From: Nilaparvata lugens
Lineage: Eukaryota; Arthropoda; Insecta; Hemiptera; Delphacidae
Direction of reading: 5' to 3'
DNA: 64,000 nt
Assembly: GCF_014356525.2 (NCBI RefSeq)
Contig: NC_052505.1
Coordinates: forward strand, 18,156,938 to 18,220,937
Under the pieces are notes generated by a model that did no database searches, was not told where the DNA came from, and saw nothing but the letters and a program-made list of their open reading frames with translations. Position numbers and translations under genes: made by a program. Positions 44,412 to 55,329 of this stretch are shown piece by piece (the stretch's first letter is position 1; the number at the start of each line of letters is the position of its first letter).

Positions 44412-45384
44412 GCAAGATAAGTTGCTCCTGTGTTTCACAATGAGCAGCTGATAACTTATTGCCTCCAATATGTTAGCGTCTGTCTGTCTGAACTGGGAAT
44501 ATACATTTCCTGTGTTTGTTATCATGTGTGTTGCAAAATGGGTCTTTCTGGGGAAAGACCTGTATGAACTTGGAACTCACACAACTCATATTTTCCTGAT
44601 TTTCCTATAATGGCTTGTAAGCCATAAATGAAGAGAGGTGACTCTTAAACCACCCTCATCCCTTGAGCACAAGAGGTGGGGATGAGGACTTTCTAAATGT
44701 TTACCTCCTAACTAGTTCAAACGAAGCTGCTAAGTCAAATTTTGGGTCCCAGACATTCCCTGTCATCTGCTCTGTCATCTGATCTATTATTGTTAAACTG
44801 AAGATTTTACACTCAACACAATAAGTGCTGCAACAATCGTAGGGAGATAAGTCGAATTAATTGAATCATACATAGAATTGAAGAGAATTCAATGCTCTAT
44901 GATTTTATAATTATCACAGATTTTTTCAATCAAGAGTTGAGAAGTAACAAGGGAAAAAATATGGGAAAGTCGGAGGCGAAAGGGGTTTCTTGAAAATTCA
45001 ACATTTTTGAAAACATATATCTAAAAAAATAAGAGAGATATGGAGGAATGTTACCAATGAAACTTGTAGGCAATTTTGTGTGCTACAATTTTGTATTTCA
45101 TGGAAGTGGTGAGAACTTTTGATAAATCAGATTTCATTATAATTGTTGATTCTCGTTATAAAATAATGATCACATATATTTTTGTCGAGAAATGATATTT
45201 CTCATAATATAATCATGATTTTATATGATTGAAATAAAATATCCTGGTAGTTCATCATGGCGTACAAACGATTTGGCAACTGTATAGAGTTGAAGAAGGA
45301 TAGAGCTACCTGCTTTGACAGATGACAGACAAGGATAGCAAAGGATACCAATGTTAATCAGTTGCTGACTTGAAAAGTGGATCT
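44412..45384. other. No gene recognised; local hairpins
   Basis: GGTCTTTCTGGGGAAAGACC near 44550 and CCTCATCCC...GGGGATGAGG near 44662-44698 are small dyads. Confidence 0.5.
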
Positions 45385-45520
45385 CTCTATGTATGAGTCG
45401 GCACCCAGATCCGTGTCGAAGACCGTGTGAACCCCTGGGGCGGAGTGGGTCCCCAAAATTAGAGGCGCCCCTGCTATCTCCGGCGTCTGCCCCTGGGCAA
45501 CAGACGGAAAGGCCCACATT
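45385..45520. other. GC-rich island
   Basis: About 130 bases much richer in GC than the surroundings, crossed by open frames on both strands. 45290-45360 shares GACAAGGATAGCAAA and a CCAATGTTAATCA-like stretch with the MITE interior at 50010-50050, so it may be repeat-derived. Confidence 0.45.
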
Positions 45521-45534
45521 TGATTCTCCTTTTC

Positions 45535-45890
45535 TCTTTTATTATTATCCTAACTTCTCTTTCTTCTTCTTGATCTTCTTCTTCTTCTTCTTCTTCCTCT
45601 CCTTCTTCTTCTTCTTCTCCTCCTCCTCCTCCTCCTCCTCCTCCTCCTCCTCCTTCTTCTTCTTCTTCTTCTTCTTCACCTCCTTCTTCTTCTCCTTCTT
45701 CTTCTCCTCCTCCTCCTTCTTCTTCTTCTTCTTCTTCTTCACCTCCTTCTTCTTCTTCTTCTTCTTCTTCTCCTCTCCTCCTCCTCCTTCTTCTTCTCCT
45801 CCTCCTCCTTCTTCTTCTTCTTCTTCTTCTTCTTCTTCTTCTTCTTCTTCTTCTTCTTCTTCTCTTCTTCTTCTTCTTTTTTTCTACTCC
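45535..45890. repeat. Pyrimidine microsatellite (CTT/CCT)n
   Basis: Alternating blocks of TTC and TCC for about 350 bases. The 203-codon frame and its antisense are translations of it. Confidence 0.93.
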
Positions 45891-45904
45891 ATCATCTTCT
45901 ACCT

Positions 45905-47099
45905 GGTTCTAGCCTTAGGCTCTAGGCCCTACCGCTCAATAATTAACCTAGGAATTCCAAGGGTGTTCACTTTAAAGAGCAAGAGAAAAAGAAAGGAAGT
46001 GTGAGAATGTGAAAGAGAGAGACAGAGAGAGAAATGATAGAGTTTTGGGAGAGATTCCAGAGAAATAATTATTCGTTTGTGGGTGGATGATGCAAAACCC
46101 TTGGAGGCAAGTTTGGAAACGTTTTTGAAAAATATTTGAAAAATGAATTATACAACTCTGACAGTGTGGCCTATTTCAACAGACAGACTAGTTTGAGGTA
46201 TGTCGGAATAATAAATACATGGTCTGGGAAGTTATGAAATTATAGTTTGGAATATTCCTGGAACAATATCTGAAGTCTTGTTTGATTGTTTCAGGTTTTT
46301 CAAAATTATAAAACCAAAGCTTCTATCTAAAAACATTCAAAAATGGCTGTTTTCTCACTTTCAACCGTTGTACAAACAATGTAGATTGGTTATTCTATCC
46401 TTACAACATTATTTATCGATTGACACTCAGAATCGCCCTCTGATTGGCTAATTCTCATCAACAGCTGATTCTCAGCCAATGAGAGAACAATAATTCTTAG
46501 TTAACTTCTTGTTAATAAGAACCCCAATTCAATAATTATTGTCGTTGTTGTTTTGTTTATTAGTCTATGTCTGCAGTAGTTTGCAGTTTTTGTAGTTCAA
46601 ATTTACCGCCTAATATGGGCGTGTCCTACCTCAGCCAATGGCAGACTTTCACCCTGATTGGTCAGCCAACCGCCATTCACATGGCTTCATGAATTATATA
46701 CTATACATTCTGATGCTCCACTTCCAAGTTTACTAGGAGCTGAATTTGTTTTGAACCCAACATACTTCATTTTATACAATTTTTTTTAATTTATTCAAAA
46801 TTTATAACTTGAACATTCATCTTATGTCAGATGACATAATAATTGAAATTATCAAACAATATTGATAATGTCGAAGTGCAACAATTGATCTAGTTTGTCG
46901 TATTTAGATGAATCAGTAGTTTATACAACTTTGAGTTTTCTTTAATGTGTAGTCGCTCATTGAAGAGAACTTAGAATTGTTAGAAGTTACAAACTCAAAA
47001 ATATAGATGAAATGTCAGAATTTTAAATATAGTAAGAGTATTTCTTTACATAAATGAATGGCTAGCAAACAGCTCCTATCAGAACAATATTCTACAATA
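45905..47099. other. No gene; one GGGCGTGTC/CCAAT module
   Basis: 46440-46680 has repeated CCAAT/ATTGG motifs (46442, 46477, 46636, 46658) and GGGCGTGTC at 46617. Confidence 0.5.
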
Positions 47100-47107
47100 C
47101 TCTAAGC

Positions 47108-47886
47108 TGGGGCTCTCCAACCTACGGCCCGCGGATAGATTTTGTCCGGCCCGCCGAGAGTTATTGCTACAGATTTTTTTAAATTTATATCTATACACAT
47201 TTTTGACAACTGTGAGTTCAGTACTCTTCTCTTACAAGTTCACATCTTCCTTGTCAGATGAACATTTGAAAACAATTTTAATGATCGGAACCAAAAAGTT
47301 TCACAAGTGGAAAAGATATGCAATCTTCTCACTAAAAATAATGGTGTAAAATACTAAAGGTTTAAAATTTTAATTGTCACCCCAACAAAAAATTCTATTA
47401 AATAAAAATTAAATCCACATTAATATTATTATTCAATTAAAATTTAAAGATCTAAAGGGTCTTATCGTCCCATTTTTAAATTTTAGCTTTTTAACTAAAA
47501 AATAAATTTCACTTATTCTCTTTTAGCTTGGTAACTTTCTGCAAATTCGTGTATTGTCAAGTTGTCTTATTACTATTAAAAAAGTTATTATCATTTTGTT
47601 TAACTTGCTAAATTCATGCATCGCCATGTTTTCATATGACCTTTTTACACTCAATAAATTGGACTTTGTATTGGAATGAATTCTTTTGTCTTTTTCTGTG
47701 TTTCAATTAAACCCACTTGAAACTCCTCATATTATTTTAATGAAAATATAATAATTTTACACTCCCCAAATCCCCCGTCGTGTGTGTCCCCACAATCAGA
47801 TTCTACGTACATCCTTGTTATTGGCCCTCTAAGCCTCCCAAGAATTAACAATGTGGTCCTTGGATAAAAAAGGTTGGAGACCCCTG
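47108..47886. mobile_element. hAT element relic, 779 bp
   Basis: The termini TGGGGCTCTCCAACC and GGTTGGAGACCCCTG pair with one indel. CTCTAAGC at 47100-47107 and 47887-47894 is an 8-base target duplication. CGGCCCGCGGATAG just inside is typical of many hAT ends. Within it, 47164-47349 encodes SSLSDEHLKTILMIGTKKF, which resembles the hAT C-terminal region (Leu-x-Asp-Glu-His-Leu). The remainder of the transposase is lost. Confidence 0.82.
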
Positions 47887-47894
47887 CTCTAAGC

Positions 47895-48175
47895 CAGTAC
47901 AATACTTTTAAACAGTACTGATCCATGATTCGATATGAATGGTTCCACTTTCAAGTGGTAGTATTCCAATCACTGAAAATACCAAAACATAATACCAGCA
48001 ACACTTCCCATTACAACACATAATAGAACGACAAACAGGCACAAGAGACCATTTTCGATAATAGGCTCTATGATAGAGATAGGTAGAGAGAGAAGGGGTG
48101 AGAGAGCGAATGAAGCCTAATTTTTCAGGCATGTGCCTCATCAGAAAATGGCTGGTTGATGGGGAATGGTAAATA
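47895..48175. other. No recognisable feature
   Basis: AT-rich spacer. The 77-codon minus frame is unrecognised. Confidence 0.5.
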
Positions 48176-48179
48176 AAGA

Positions 48180-49495
48180 CCGAAAGATGATGATACAGGA
48201 CGAAGAAGAGTCGAAGAACAGAGAGAGAGATAGAAGAAGAAGACGACGATGAAAAGTTAGTGGAGAAGGAGGAGGAGGAGGTGAAAGTGTGATTGGAGGA
48301 GGAGAAGGACGAGGAGAAGGAATAGGAGTGGGAGGGGTAGGAGGATAAAGAGATAGAGAAGTGGGAAAGGATGGAAGAGTAGGAGAAGAAGAAGAAGGAG
48401 AAGAAGAAGAAGAAGAGAAGAAGAAGATGTTGAATAGGTTGTGGAGAAGGATGAGGAAGAGCAGGAGGAGGTGAAGAAGGAGATAGAGATGAAGAAGATG
48501 AAGGACGTAAAGGAGAAGGAGGAGTGGGAGAAGTAGGAGGAGGTGAAGGGAGGGGATGAGAGGGAGGAAGAAAGGTAGAAGAAGAAGAAGAAGAAGAAGA
48601 AGAAGAAGAAGAAGAAGAAGAAGAAGAAGAAGAAGAAGAAGAAGGAGAAGAAGAAGGAGAAGAAGAAGAAGAAGAAGTTGAAAATTTTGTGAAGAATGAT
48701 GAGGAGGAGTAGGAGGTGGTGAAGAAGGAGAAAGTGGTGAAGATGAAGGAGGATGAACAGGAGGAGGAGTGGGAGAAGTAGGAGAAGGAGAAGGGAGGGG
48801 ATGAGGAGGTGGAAAAGTATGAGAGTGAGGAAGAGAAGGAGAAGAAGAAGAAGAAGAAGAAGAAGAAGAAAAGAAGAAGAAGAAGAAGAAGAAGAAGAAG
48901 AAGATGTTGAAAAGGTAGTGGAGGAGGATGGGGAGGAGTAGGAGTTGGAAATATAGATGAAGGAGGACGAGGAAGAGGAGGAGGAGGAGGAGTGGGAGAA
49001 GTAGGAGGAGGAGAAGGGAGGGGATGAGGAGGTGGAAAAGTATGAGAGTGAGGAAGAGAAGGAGAAGAAGAAGAAGAAGAAGAAGAAGAAGAAGAAGAAG
49101 AAGAAGAAGAAGAAGAAGAAGAAGAAGAAGAAGATGTTGAAAAGGTAGTGGAGGAGGATGGGGAGGAGTAGGAGTTGGAAATATAGATGAAGGAGGACGA
49201 GGAAGAGGAGGAGGAGGAGGAGTGGGAGAAGTATGAGGAGGAGAAGGGAGAGGATGAGGAAGTTGGAAAGTATGAGAGGGAGGAAAAAGAGGAAAGAAGA
49301 AGAAAAGAAGAAGAAGAAGAAGAAGAAGAAGAAGAAAAGAAGAAGAAGAAGAAGAAGAAGAATAAGAAGAAGAAGAAGAAGAAGTAGAAGAAGAAGAAGA
49401 AGAAGAAGAAGAAGAAGAAGAAGAAGAAGAAGAAGAAGAAGAAGAAGAAGAAGATGATGATGAAGAAGAAGAAGAAGAAGAAGAAGAAGAAGGAG
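48180..49495. repeat. 1.3-kb purine-strand minisatellite of (GAA)n/(GGA)n units
   Basis: The plus strand is almost entirely A and G. A longer unit is visible. AAGATGTTGAA recurs at 48424, 48901 and 49131 (variant near 48676), each followed by a GTAGTGGAGGAGGATGGGG block, ATATAGATGAAGGAGG and a long GAA run, at a period of about 225-250. The 456-codon minus frame (Ser/Leu/Phe/Pro) is an artefact. Confidence 0.93.
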
Positions 49496-49509
49496 GGTAT
49501 ATGAGGTAC

Positions 49510-49858
49510 ACAGGATGAAAAAGAATGATAAATACCTAAAAGAATGGAATAGGAGGGCGTAGGCCTATCATCTATAGGCAGACCTCACTCAGGATGATTA
49601 GCGGTGTGTATTGTATGGTTTGGTGGAAGGAGAAGAAGAGCTAAAAGACGTTGAATTGGAAAGAGAAGAAAAAGGGCAGAAAAATGGAATAAGAAGAAGT
49701 AGAATGAGAGAGGGTGAAAAATCAAAGAAACAAGACGTAGTGGAAGAGAAAGAGAAGATGGATGGCGGCTTAGCGAGGGAAAAAGACGGAAGAAAAAACA
49801 CAGACACGTCTGCAAAGTGCAGCCACGGATTGTGGGATCGGTTTTGATCGAATGGATG
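49510..49858. other. No gene; A/G-biased DNA
   Basis: Frames on both strands overlap, and none is recognisable. Confidence 0.5.
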
Positions 49859-49861
49859 GAT

Positions 49862-50084
49862 ATAGTGAGGTCCACGTTGTAATGGCAGTAGATAAAGATA
49901 GAAGAATAGCGATGCCGATTCTCTGCATTAATTAATTATATTTCTACACTGTCAAAAACATAATTGGCATCGTTGTGGACCTAGAAAAGTATAGTACCAC
50001 CGGCTTTGTCGAATGATAGACAAGGATAGCAAAACCAAAGTTGATCAAATACTGTCATTATAACGTGGACCTCACTATAGATTC
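49862..50084. mobile_element. TA-flanked MITE, TAGTGAGGTCCACG ends
   Basis: The termini are TATAGTGAGGTCCACG...AATGGCAGTA and its complement ending CCTCACTATA, consistent with a TA duplication as in Tc1/mariner-type elements. The interior resembles 45290-45360. Confidence 0.85.
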
Positions 50085-50089
50085 ATCAA

Positions 50090-50555
50090 ACTTGGTTGGT
50101 TCGGCTGTTGGTGAACTCTGTGGTTGGAGGAGCATGGAAGTAGAATGGGGATTTTGCAGGAAGAAGAAGAAAGAAGAAACACAGAGAAGTAGACGTGAAG
50201 ATGTACATTGTGGATTAATAGAATTGGGGGAAGATGAGAATGGATGTTGGAAGGATTCAATAAAGAATCAGAGAATCAATAAAGGATAAGGATTGAATAA
50301 AAGGGGAGGAACAGGGGAGGAGAATATATAAAGAGCGATTTGACAAGATGTGAAATTAAGATGTTTCAAAAACAAACATAGGAGAAAAACTTCACATTAT
50401 TATCACTAAAATAAGAAATATTTACATATTAAAGAAATAATTTAAAAGAACCAAAAAAAAACTTATAATAATTGATGAAATACCAAGATATTCTATCTCA
50501 ATTATGAAAATTTATAAAGAAATCATGAGAACATTGGCGAATAATAGTTATTTGT
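50090..50555. other. No recognisable feature
   Basis: AT-rich to A/G-rich; the 82-codon plus frame begins inside the MITE and is not convincing. Confidence 0.5.
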
Positions 50556-50562
50556 ATATCTA

Positions 50563-50667
50563 GAGTGAAAAGTACGACTTTTTCTCCCTGTGGGAAGAAG
50601 TTTGAAGCCCGAGGCGAAGCCGAGGGCAGCAATTTTCCTGAGGGAGAAAAAGTATTTTTCACTCGTG
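50563..50667. repeat. Hairpin GTGAAAAGTACGACTTTTTC with GC-rich loop
   Basis: GTGAAAAGTACGACTTTTTC plus TCCCT pairs with AGGGAGAAAAAGT plus ATTTTTCAC, and GCCCGAGGCGAAGCCGAGGG is a dyad in the middle. TTTTTCCTCCATCTAC (50680) reappears inverted at 51281-51297, so the full element may be 0.74 kb. Confidence 0.7.
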
Positions 50668-51299
50668 ATGTACACAACATTTTTCCTCCATCTACATTTT
50701 TTTTATAGAAACTGCAAATAAAATCATTCTAATAACTTACATATTGGTGACAATGATTCCTAACAACATAACCTAAATCTAAAACCTAAAAACCGGTCGT
50801 CTGATTGACACTGCCGATTGCGCTATCTATCGGCAAAAGTTGTAACAATTATATCAGCTGAGCAGCTACCAAAAATGGCTGACTCCAGATCACGCGGTTC
50901 AGATTTGAATTGCAGATCAAAAATATTTGTTGGCTGGTATTTTGAATAGAATAAAATATTTTAAAAATTGTATAAATTTTTATCATCTACTAATATTGAG
51001 AATATAATAATTATCATAAAAACATATATTTCATGAGTTAATCAAATTTCTGGTTGTGGTATTGAATTCAGTTGACTCAATGACAGACACCTCTATTATG
51101 CTTTCTCATCTGAGCTTAGACCTTCTAACCTATTACAATGTAAGTTTCAAAATAGAGATGCTCCCCATGTTATTTAAATGGAGTCACTTTTACTCCCTAG
51201 GGAGTTTTTCTGTTTTTTACTACCGAGAGTGAACAAGTGACACTTTAGAATTAGGTTTCAGGGAGTAAAGTAAGTACTTTAGACAGTAGGTGGAGGAAA

Positions 51300-51915
51300 A
51301 ATATATTTGAAATAGATTTTATTATCATCAACAAGTATCAGCAAATAATATAACATCAGTTATCCCAAGATATCTTGGAAGCTATCTATTATAGAAGGCA
51401 GTGGGAAAAGAAAACCGGCAACAATGCAGTCCTATCATTTCCACTGACTTTACAACGTAAATCTCACAATAGTTTTCAATCGTGAAATTGTCAATGATAT
51501 GATTCATTGGATGTCAAACTCAAGAAATCCACTTACAGTTATACTGTAGCTATAACTGAATAAATATATCCATTCATAATTCAAAAGCTATTTAGTCTTC
51601 AACAGTTTAATAGCTTTTAGATCACTATTGTCTCTGTTGAAATACAGTATGAGAGTCTTTCCAGCAATGCACTGTTTCATGGATATTACCTGCAGCGTTC
51701 TATCTGTACGAACATAGTCGGTAATAACTGTTATATTTTATCATACAGCTTTGACGTTTCATGAATCAATACGTTTTATTTCAAATCATTGACTGGATTC
51801 GCTTCGTTTGAACTTCGAAAACTCATAAAGTTCATGATACTTGACATTTAATGAGGTTTAAAGTTTCATTAGCTGGTTTCTGCCGATGGTTATATAATAA
51901 CGGTATTGCCATTAG
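51300..51915. other. No recognisable feature
   Basis: AT-rich. Confidence 0.5.
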
Positions 51916-51921
51916 TATAAA

Positions 51922-52202
51922 TATAGAGAAACGGTAGCATAAGTAGATATCCCATGGTATAGAGAATTTATGTCGCAACTTTTAATGTTATCTCAAGCCG
52001 ATTACTGTAGATTATTGTCAATTTTCACTGTTTTGTTGGGGTGATAGTGTTTGAACGGCACAATTTGAGATTGAGAGACTACAAGCGTCACACAGCTGCA
52101 TAGGAAAGAACTACGTGAACTATCGGCTAGGGATAACAGTAGAACTTGCGACATAAACGCCCTATACCATGGGATATCTACTTACGCTATCGTTTCTCTA
52201 TG
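51922..52202. mobile_element. MITE, same family as 30844, copy 2
   Basis: TATAGAGAAACGGTAGCATA and CGCTATCGTTTCTCTATG ends, with the interior reversed relative to copy 1. Flanking 7-mers (GTATAAA, GTGTAAC) match at 5 of 7 positions, a decayed duplication. Confidence 0.85.
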
Positions 52203-52204
52203 GT

Positions 52205-52695
52205 GTAACTGATTGATTTATTGGTAATTGATTGAGGTTTATTTATTTGCACTCTGGTACAAATAAATTGAATTCATAGATAAAATCGTTAAATTCATAG
52301 GTTGGATCTTCGTTAAAGTTTTTGTTTTGTTGTTGTCTGGTTTTTGAATTGAAAAGTTTTCTCGTAATTTATGTAATTTGTGTATCATATGAGGTTTGAT
52401 TGAATTTTGTTATAATTACGTGAAAGCGTCTTCAGCGGTTTAAGATTTACTTCACATTTTTTTCTAAATATTCAATTTGAAATACACCTTCGAATATAGA
52501 GACAGGCAACTGGGAACAGAGGCGTTCATCTGCGATTGCTGCTTTATGTCAGGTTTGAGTGTTTTTCCTTCCGAATTCCCAATATTATTTTCTCTTGCTC
52601 CCCTTTCCTATTACCTAAATACTCAAATTTGGTATGGTAATAGCGGGATAGAATAATGTTGAGGTGGGTGTTTTTGGTTTCATGTGTTTGTCAGT
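52205..52695. other. No recognisable feature
   Basis: AT-rich. Confidence 0.5.
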
Positions 52696-52702
52696 CTCCG
52701 TG

Positions 52703-52814
52703 TTGGAAACAAGGTTAGATCTGAAATTAATAAACGAAATACAGTCCACTATTTGTCCACTATTGGAAACAAGGTTAGATCTGAAATTAATAAACGAAAT
52801 ACAGTCCACTATTT
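52703..52814. repeat. Exact 60-bp tandem duplication
   Basis: GGAAACAAGGTTAGATCTGA, TTAATAAACGAAATACAGTC and CACTATTT occur at 52705 and 52765. Confidence 0.93.
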
Positions 52815-52975
52815 ACCAGAGGAAACATTGGTCTGATCGAGAAATTTACTTTACAAATGGTAAGGCATTATCTATATTGATTCACAAAAGAGCTTAGTAT
52901 GGAATTTGAAAAGCATTTTTACCTAGGATTTAGGTCTACTAATACTGTTGAATTCATCAAAAATTCAATTTTCAG

Positions 52976-53435
52976 GTTTAAAATTATACAGAAACATAGC
53001 CAGACTGTGAATTAGCAATTCCTATCTTGCAAAGAAATTTGAATGGGCCTACCAGTCACAGACTTAGAATAGATGCTCATAGGATTATAGATTATAGGAT
53101 TATAGTATCATAGGACTATAGGATCATAGGATAATTGGGAAATGCCGTATATGACTGATAAAATTGTAAAATCGAGGAGGTACTACTCTTGTTTTATCTA
53201 TAAGTTTATAATTATACAGAAACATAGCCAGACTGTGAATTAGCAATTCCTTTCTTGCAAAGAAATTCGAATGGGTCTACCAGTCAATGACTTGGAACAG
53301 ATGCTCATAGGATTACAGATTATAGGATAATAGGATAATAGGATCATAGGATAATTGGGTGATACTGATACAGTATATGACTGACAAAATTGTAAAATCG
53401 AGGAGGTACTACTCTTGTTTTATTAATTTATCAAT
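52976..53435. repeat. 229-bp tandem duplication with ATAGGAT subrepeats
   Basis: GAAACATAGCCAGACTGTGA lies at 52991 and 53220, and AATCGAGGAGGTACTACTCT ends each unit. Short ATAGGATTATAG/ATAGGATAAT repeats inside differ in number. Confidence 0.92.
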
Positions 53436-53740
53436 GAGTTTTAAGCTGAAAATATTTAATGATTTGGAAGAGTTATTCATTGAAGATTATCAGATGGAAA
53501 ACAATATAAATTTCCACATACTTTGTAAAGTGAAATGTTCACCATATTCAGTTTTGTTCCAATGTTTCTTCAGTAAGCTAAATGTATGTTTCTTTTTAAG
53601 CTGAAAGTATTTAATGATATGGAAGAGTTATTTATTGAAGATTATCAGATGGAAGAACAATATAAATTTCCACATACTTTGTAAAGTGAAATGTTCACCA
53701 TATTAAGTTTCGTTCCAATGTTTCTTTAGTAGATTGTATT
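53436..53740. repeat. 155-bp tandem duplication
   Basis: TTAAGCTGAA at 53441 and 53596, then GAAGATTATCAGATGGAA and AAGTGAAATGTTCACCATAT in both copies. The 81-codon frame is contained in it and is not a gene. Confidence 0.92.
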
Positions 53741-53749
53741 GAACTTGAA

Positions 53750-54225
53750 ATCATTCATATTCGTATGCTCGCTCTCAGAGTACATTGCCACCAATTTTGT
53801 GGTTTCTACTTTGCAATTTTCTACTGTGGTTTAGTTTGACGTCACGCTCCAAGAAGATACGATAGAAAAGAAAATGAGAAAAGTGATTCAAAACAGAATT
53901 CACTGACAACCCGTTATGATTGTTTTTCAACTCTTTTACTCTCATTTTCCATTATTTTTTCACTCTCTTCCACTTAGTACGTTGACCCTCGGTAAAACCC
54001 GGAAATGTTTTCAATTTTCTTTGTGAGCATAGATAGAAAAGGAGAGAGAGAGAGAGAGGGGAAGCTTGAATAGTTTTTCAAGTAATTTTTGTTAGGATAA
54101 AGGAAGTTTGAAGTAATAATGTACCTCACATTACAATATGATTTACACTTTAACACAGCAAACATGATACATAACTTACATGAAATAGATCCGATCTATT
54201 CACTGGTACTATATGGAGAGTATGG
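53750..54225. other. No recognisable feature besides a (GA)n run
   Basis: GA repeats at 54038-54060. Confidence 0.5.
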
Positions 54226-54228
54226 AGA

Positions 54229-54560
54229 TAGATAGATAGATAGATAAATGACTTTTATTTACACTTTACAATAAAAGTGATGTGGGCGAAATTGAGGCAA
54301 TAGAGAGTATACATTCTAGAGTTTAGAGAGAGTACAGAGGCTATACATTCTATTACAGTCTCTGGCACTACCATATTACTAAATCTAACACTACTACAGT
54401 ACTCTTGTACTCTATCACTCATTATCGTATTAATTCTACTTATAGACTTGGCATATATTACCCACATATTTATTGGACAATCACAATATCAAATTAATGA
54501 TTGGGAGAGAACCAACAGGATAAACCCAAAACAGTTTCTCTCCCTGATTTTGATAAAAGT
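54229..54560 (-). mobile_element. Hairpin-tailed retroposon, diverged copy 3
   Basis: (GATA)n at the left, then at 54500-54545 GGGAGAGAACCAACAGG and CCAAAACAGTTTCTCTCCC, the same hairpin design as 37484 and 39365. The 70-codon minus frame has no known domain. Confidence 0.6.
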
Positions 54561-54741
54561 AGTCCAAATGAGGCTATGTTAACACTTATATATCCCATAT
54601 TATAGCACAAAATATTATATTTTACCTATCATACTTAACGCACAAATGTATGGGCATTAACTGCAGCAAAATACGAACAATTTTCCAGATAACTGCAATA
54701 TTTGGTCCAAAATTCAAATCGAATAGAAAAAATGCAAGTAA

Positions 54742-55012
54742 AGGTGCGTACAGATTTACGCGCCGCGAACATGAGCGATTCACTTTTAATCAGCTGATTA
54801 TATCTGTATTTTTACAGAAACGGTAATATACAGATATAAAAAGCTTGGCATCAGCTGATTAAAAGTGAATTGCTCATGTTCGCGGCGCGTACATGGCTGA
54901 TGCCAAGCTTTTTATATCTGTATATTATTACCGTTTCTGTAAAAATACAGATATAATCAGCTGATTAAAAGTGAATTGCTCATGTTCGCGGCGCGTAAAT
55001 CTGTACGCACCT
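54742..55012. mobile_element. Three-armed PIF/Harbinger-like MITE, 271 bp
   Basis: AGGTGCGTACAGATTTACGC begins it and the complement ends it, flanked by TAA at 54739-54741 and 55013-55015. The arm block TCAGCTGATTAAAAGTGAAT plus TGCTCATGTTCGCGGCGCG occurs twice (from about 54850 and 54958), with its complement at the left end, and AAGCTTGGCATCAGC / GCTGATGCCAAGCTT forms a further hairpin. Confidence 0.9.
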
Positions 55013-55015
55013 TAA

Positions 55016-55200
55016 CAAATTGAACTTCCCATTTCCCAATCAGTGACCAAACAAAATTCAAACTCAAATCAAGTTTATTGTAACAAAGTCAGTTTCTGAT
55101 TGAACAGTGGACAGCAATCTGTCACCCCTAACTTTGAAAAAAGCAAGATCTGAAATTGTATTGAAGTTCAATTTCCTCAGCAACAGTCAAACAAGAATCA
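55016..55200. other. No recognisable feature
   Basis: AT-rich. Confidence 0.5.
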
Positions 55201-55206
55201 TACTCA

Positions 55207-55325
55207 AAATCAATTCATCCTACCAAAAATAGGCTCTACAGAGACATAAAACAGAGGAAACACCAAAACCGATTCATTCTCCCAAAAATAGGCTCCAAAG
55301 AGCATAACACAGAGAAAACACAATA
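55207..55325. repeat. Diverged ~62-bp tandem duplication
   Basis: ATTCATCCTACCAAAAATAG and ATTCATTCTCCCAAAAATAG head two copies that also share GGCTC and CAGAGGAAACAC / CAGAGAAAACAC. Confidence 0.75.
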
Positions 55326-55329
55326 TAAA

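Noticed and set aside
45221..45517. 98-codon minus-strand frame over the GC-rich island
   Set aside because: No recognisable domain, an overlapping frame on the other strand, and shared sequence with a MITE interior.
48141..49511. 456-codon open frame on the minus strand
   Set aside because: It is the translation of a purine/pyrimidine minisatellite into Ser, Leu, Phe and Pro runs, and frames exist on both strands.
53090..53140. Telomere-like repeat (ATAGGAT)n
   Set aside because: The motif is not the insect TTAGG repeat and is confined to a short irregular stretch inside a local duplication.
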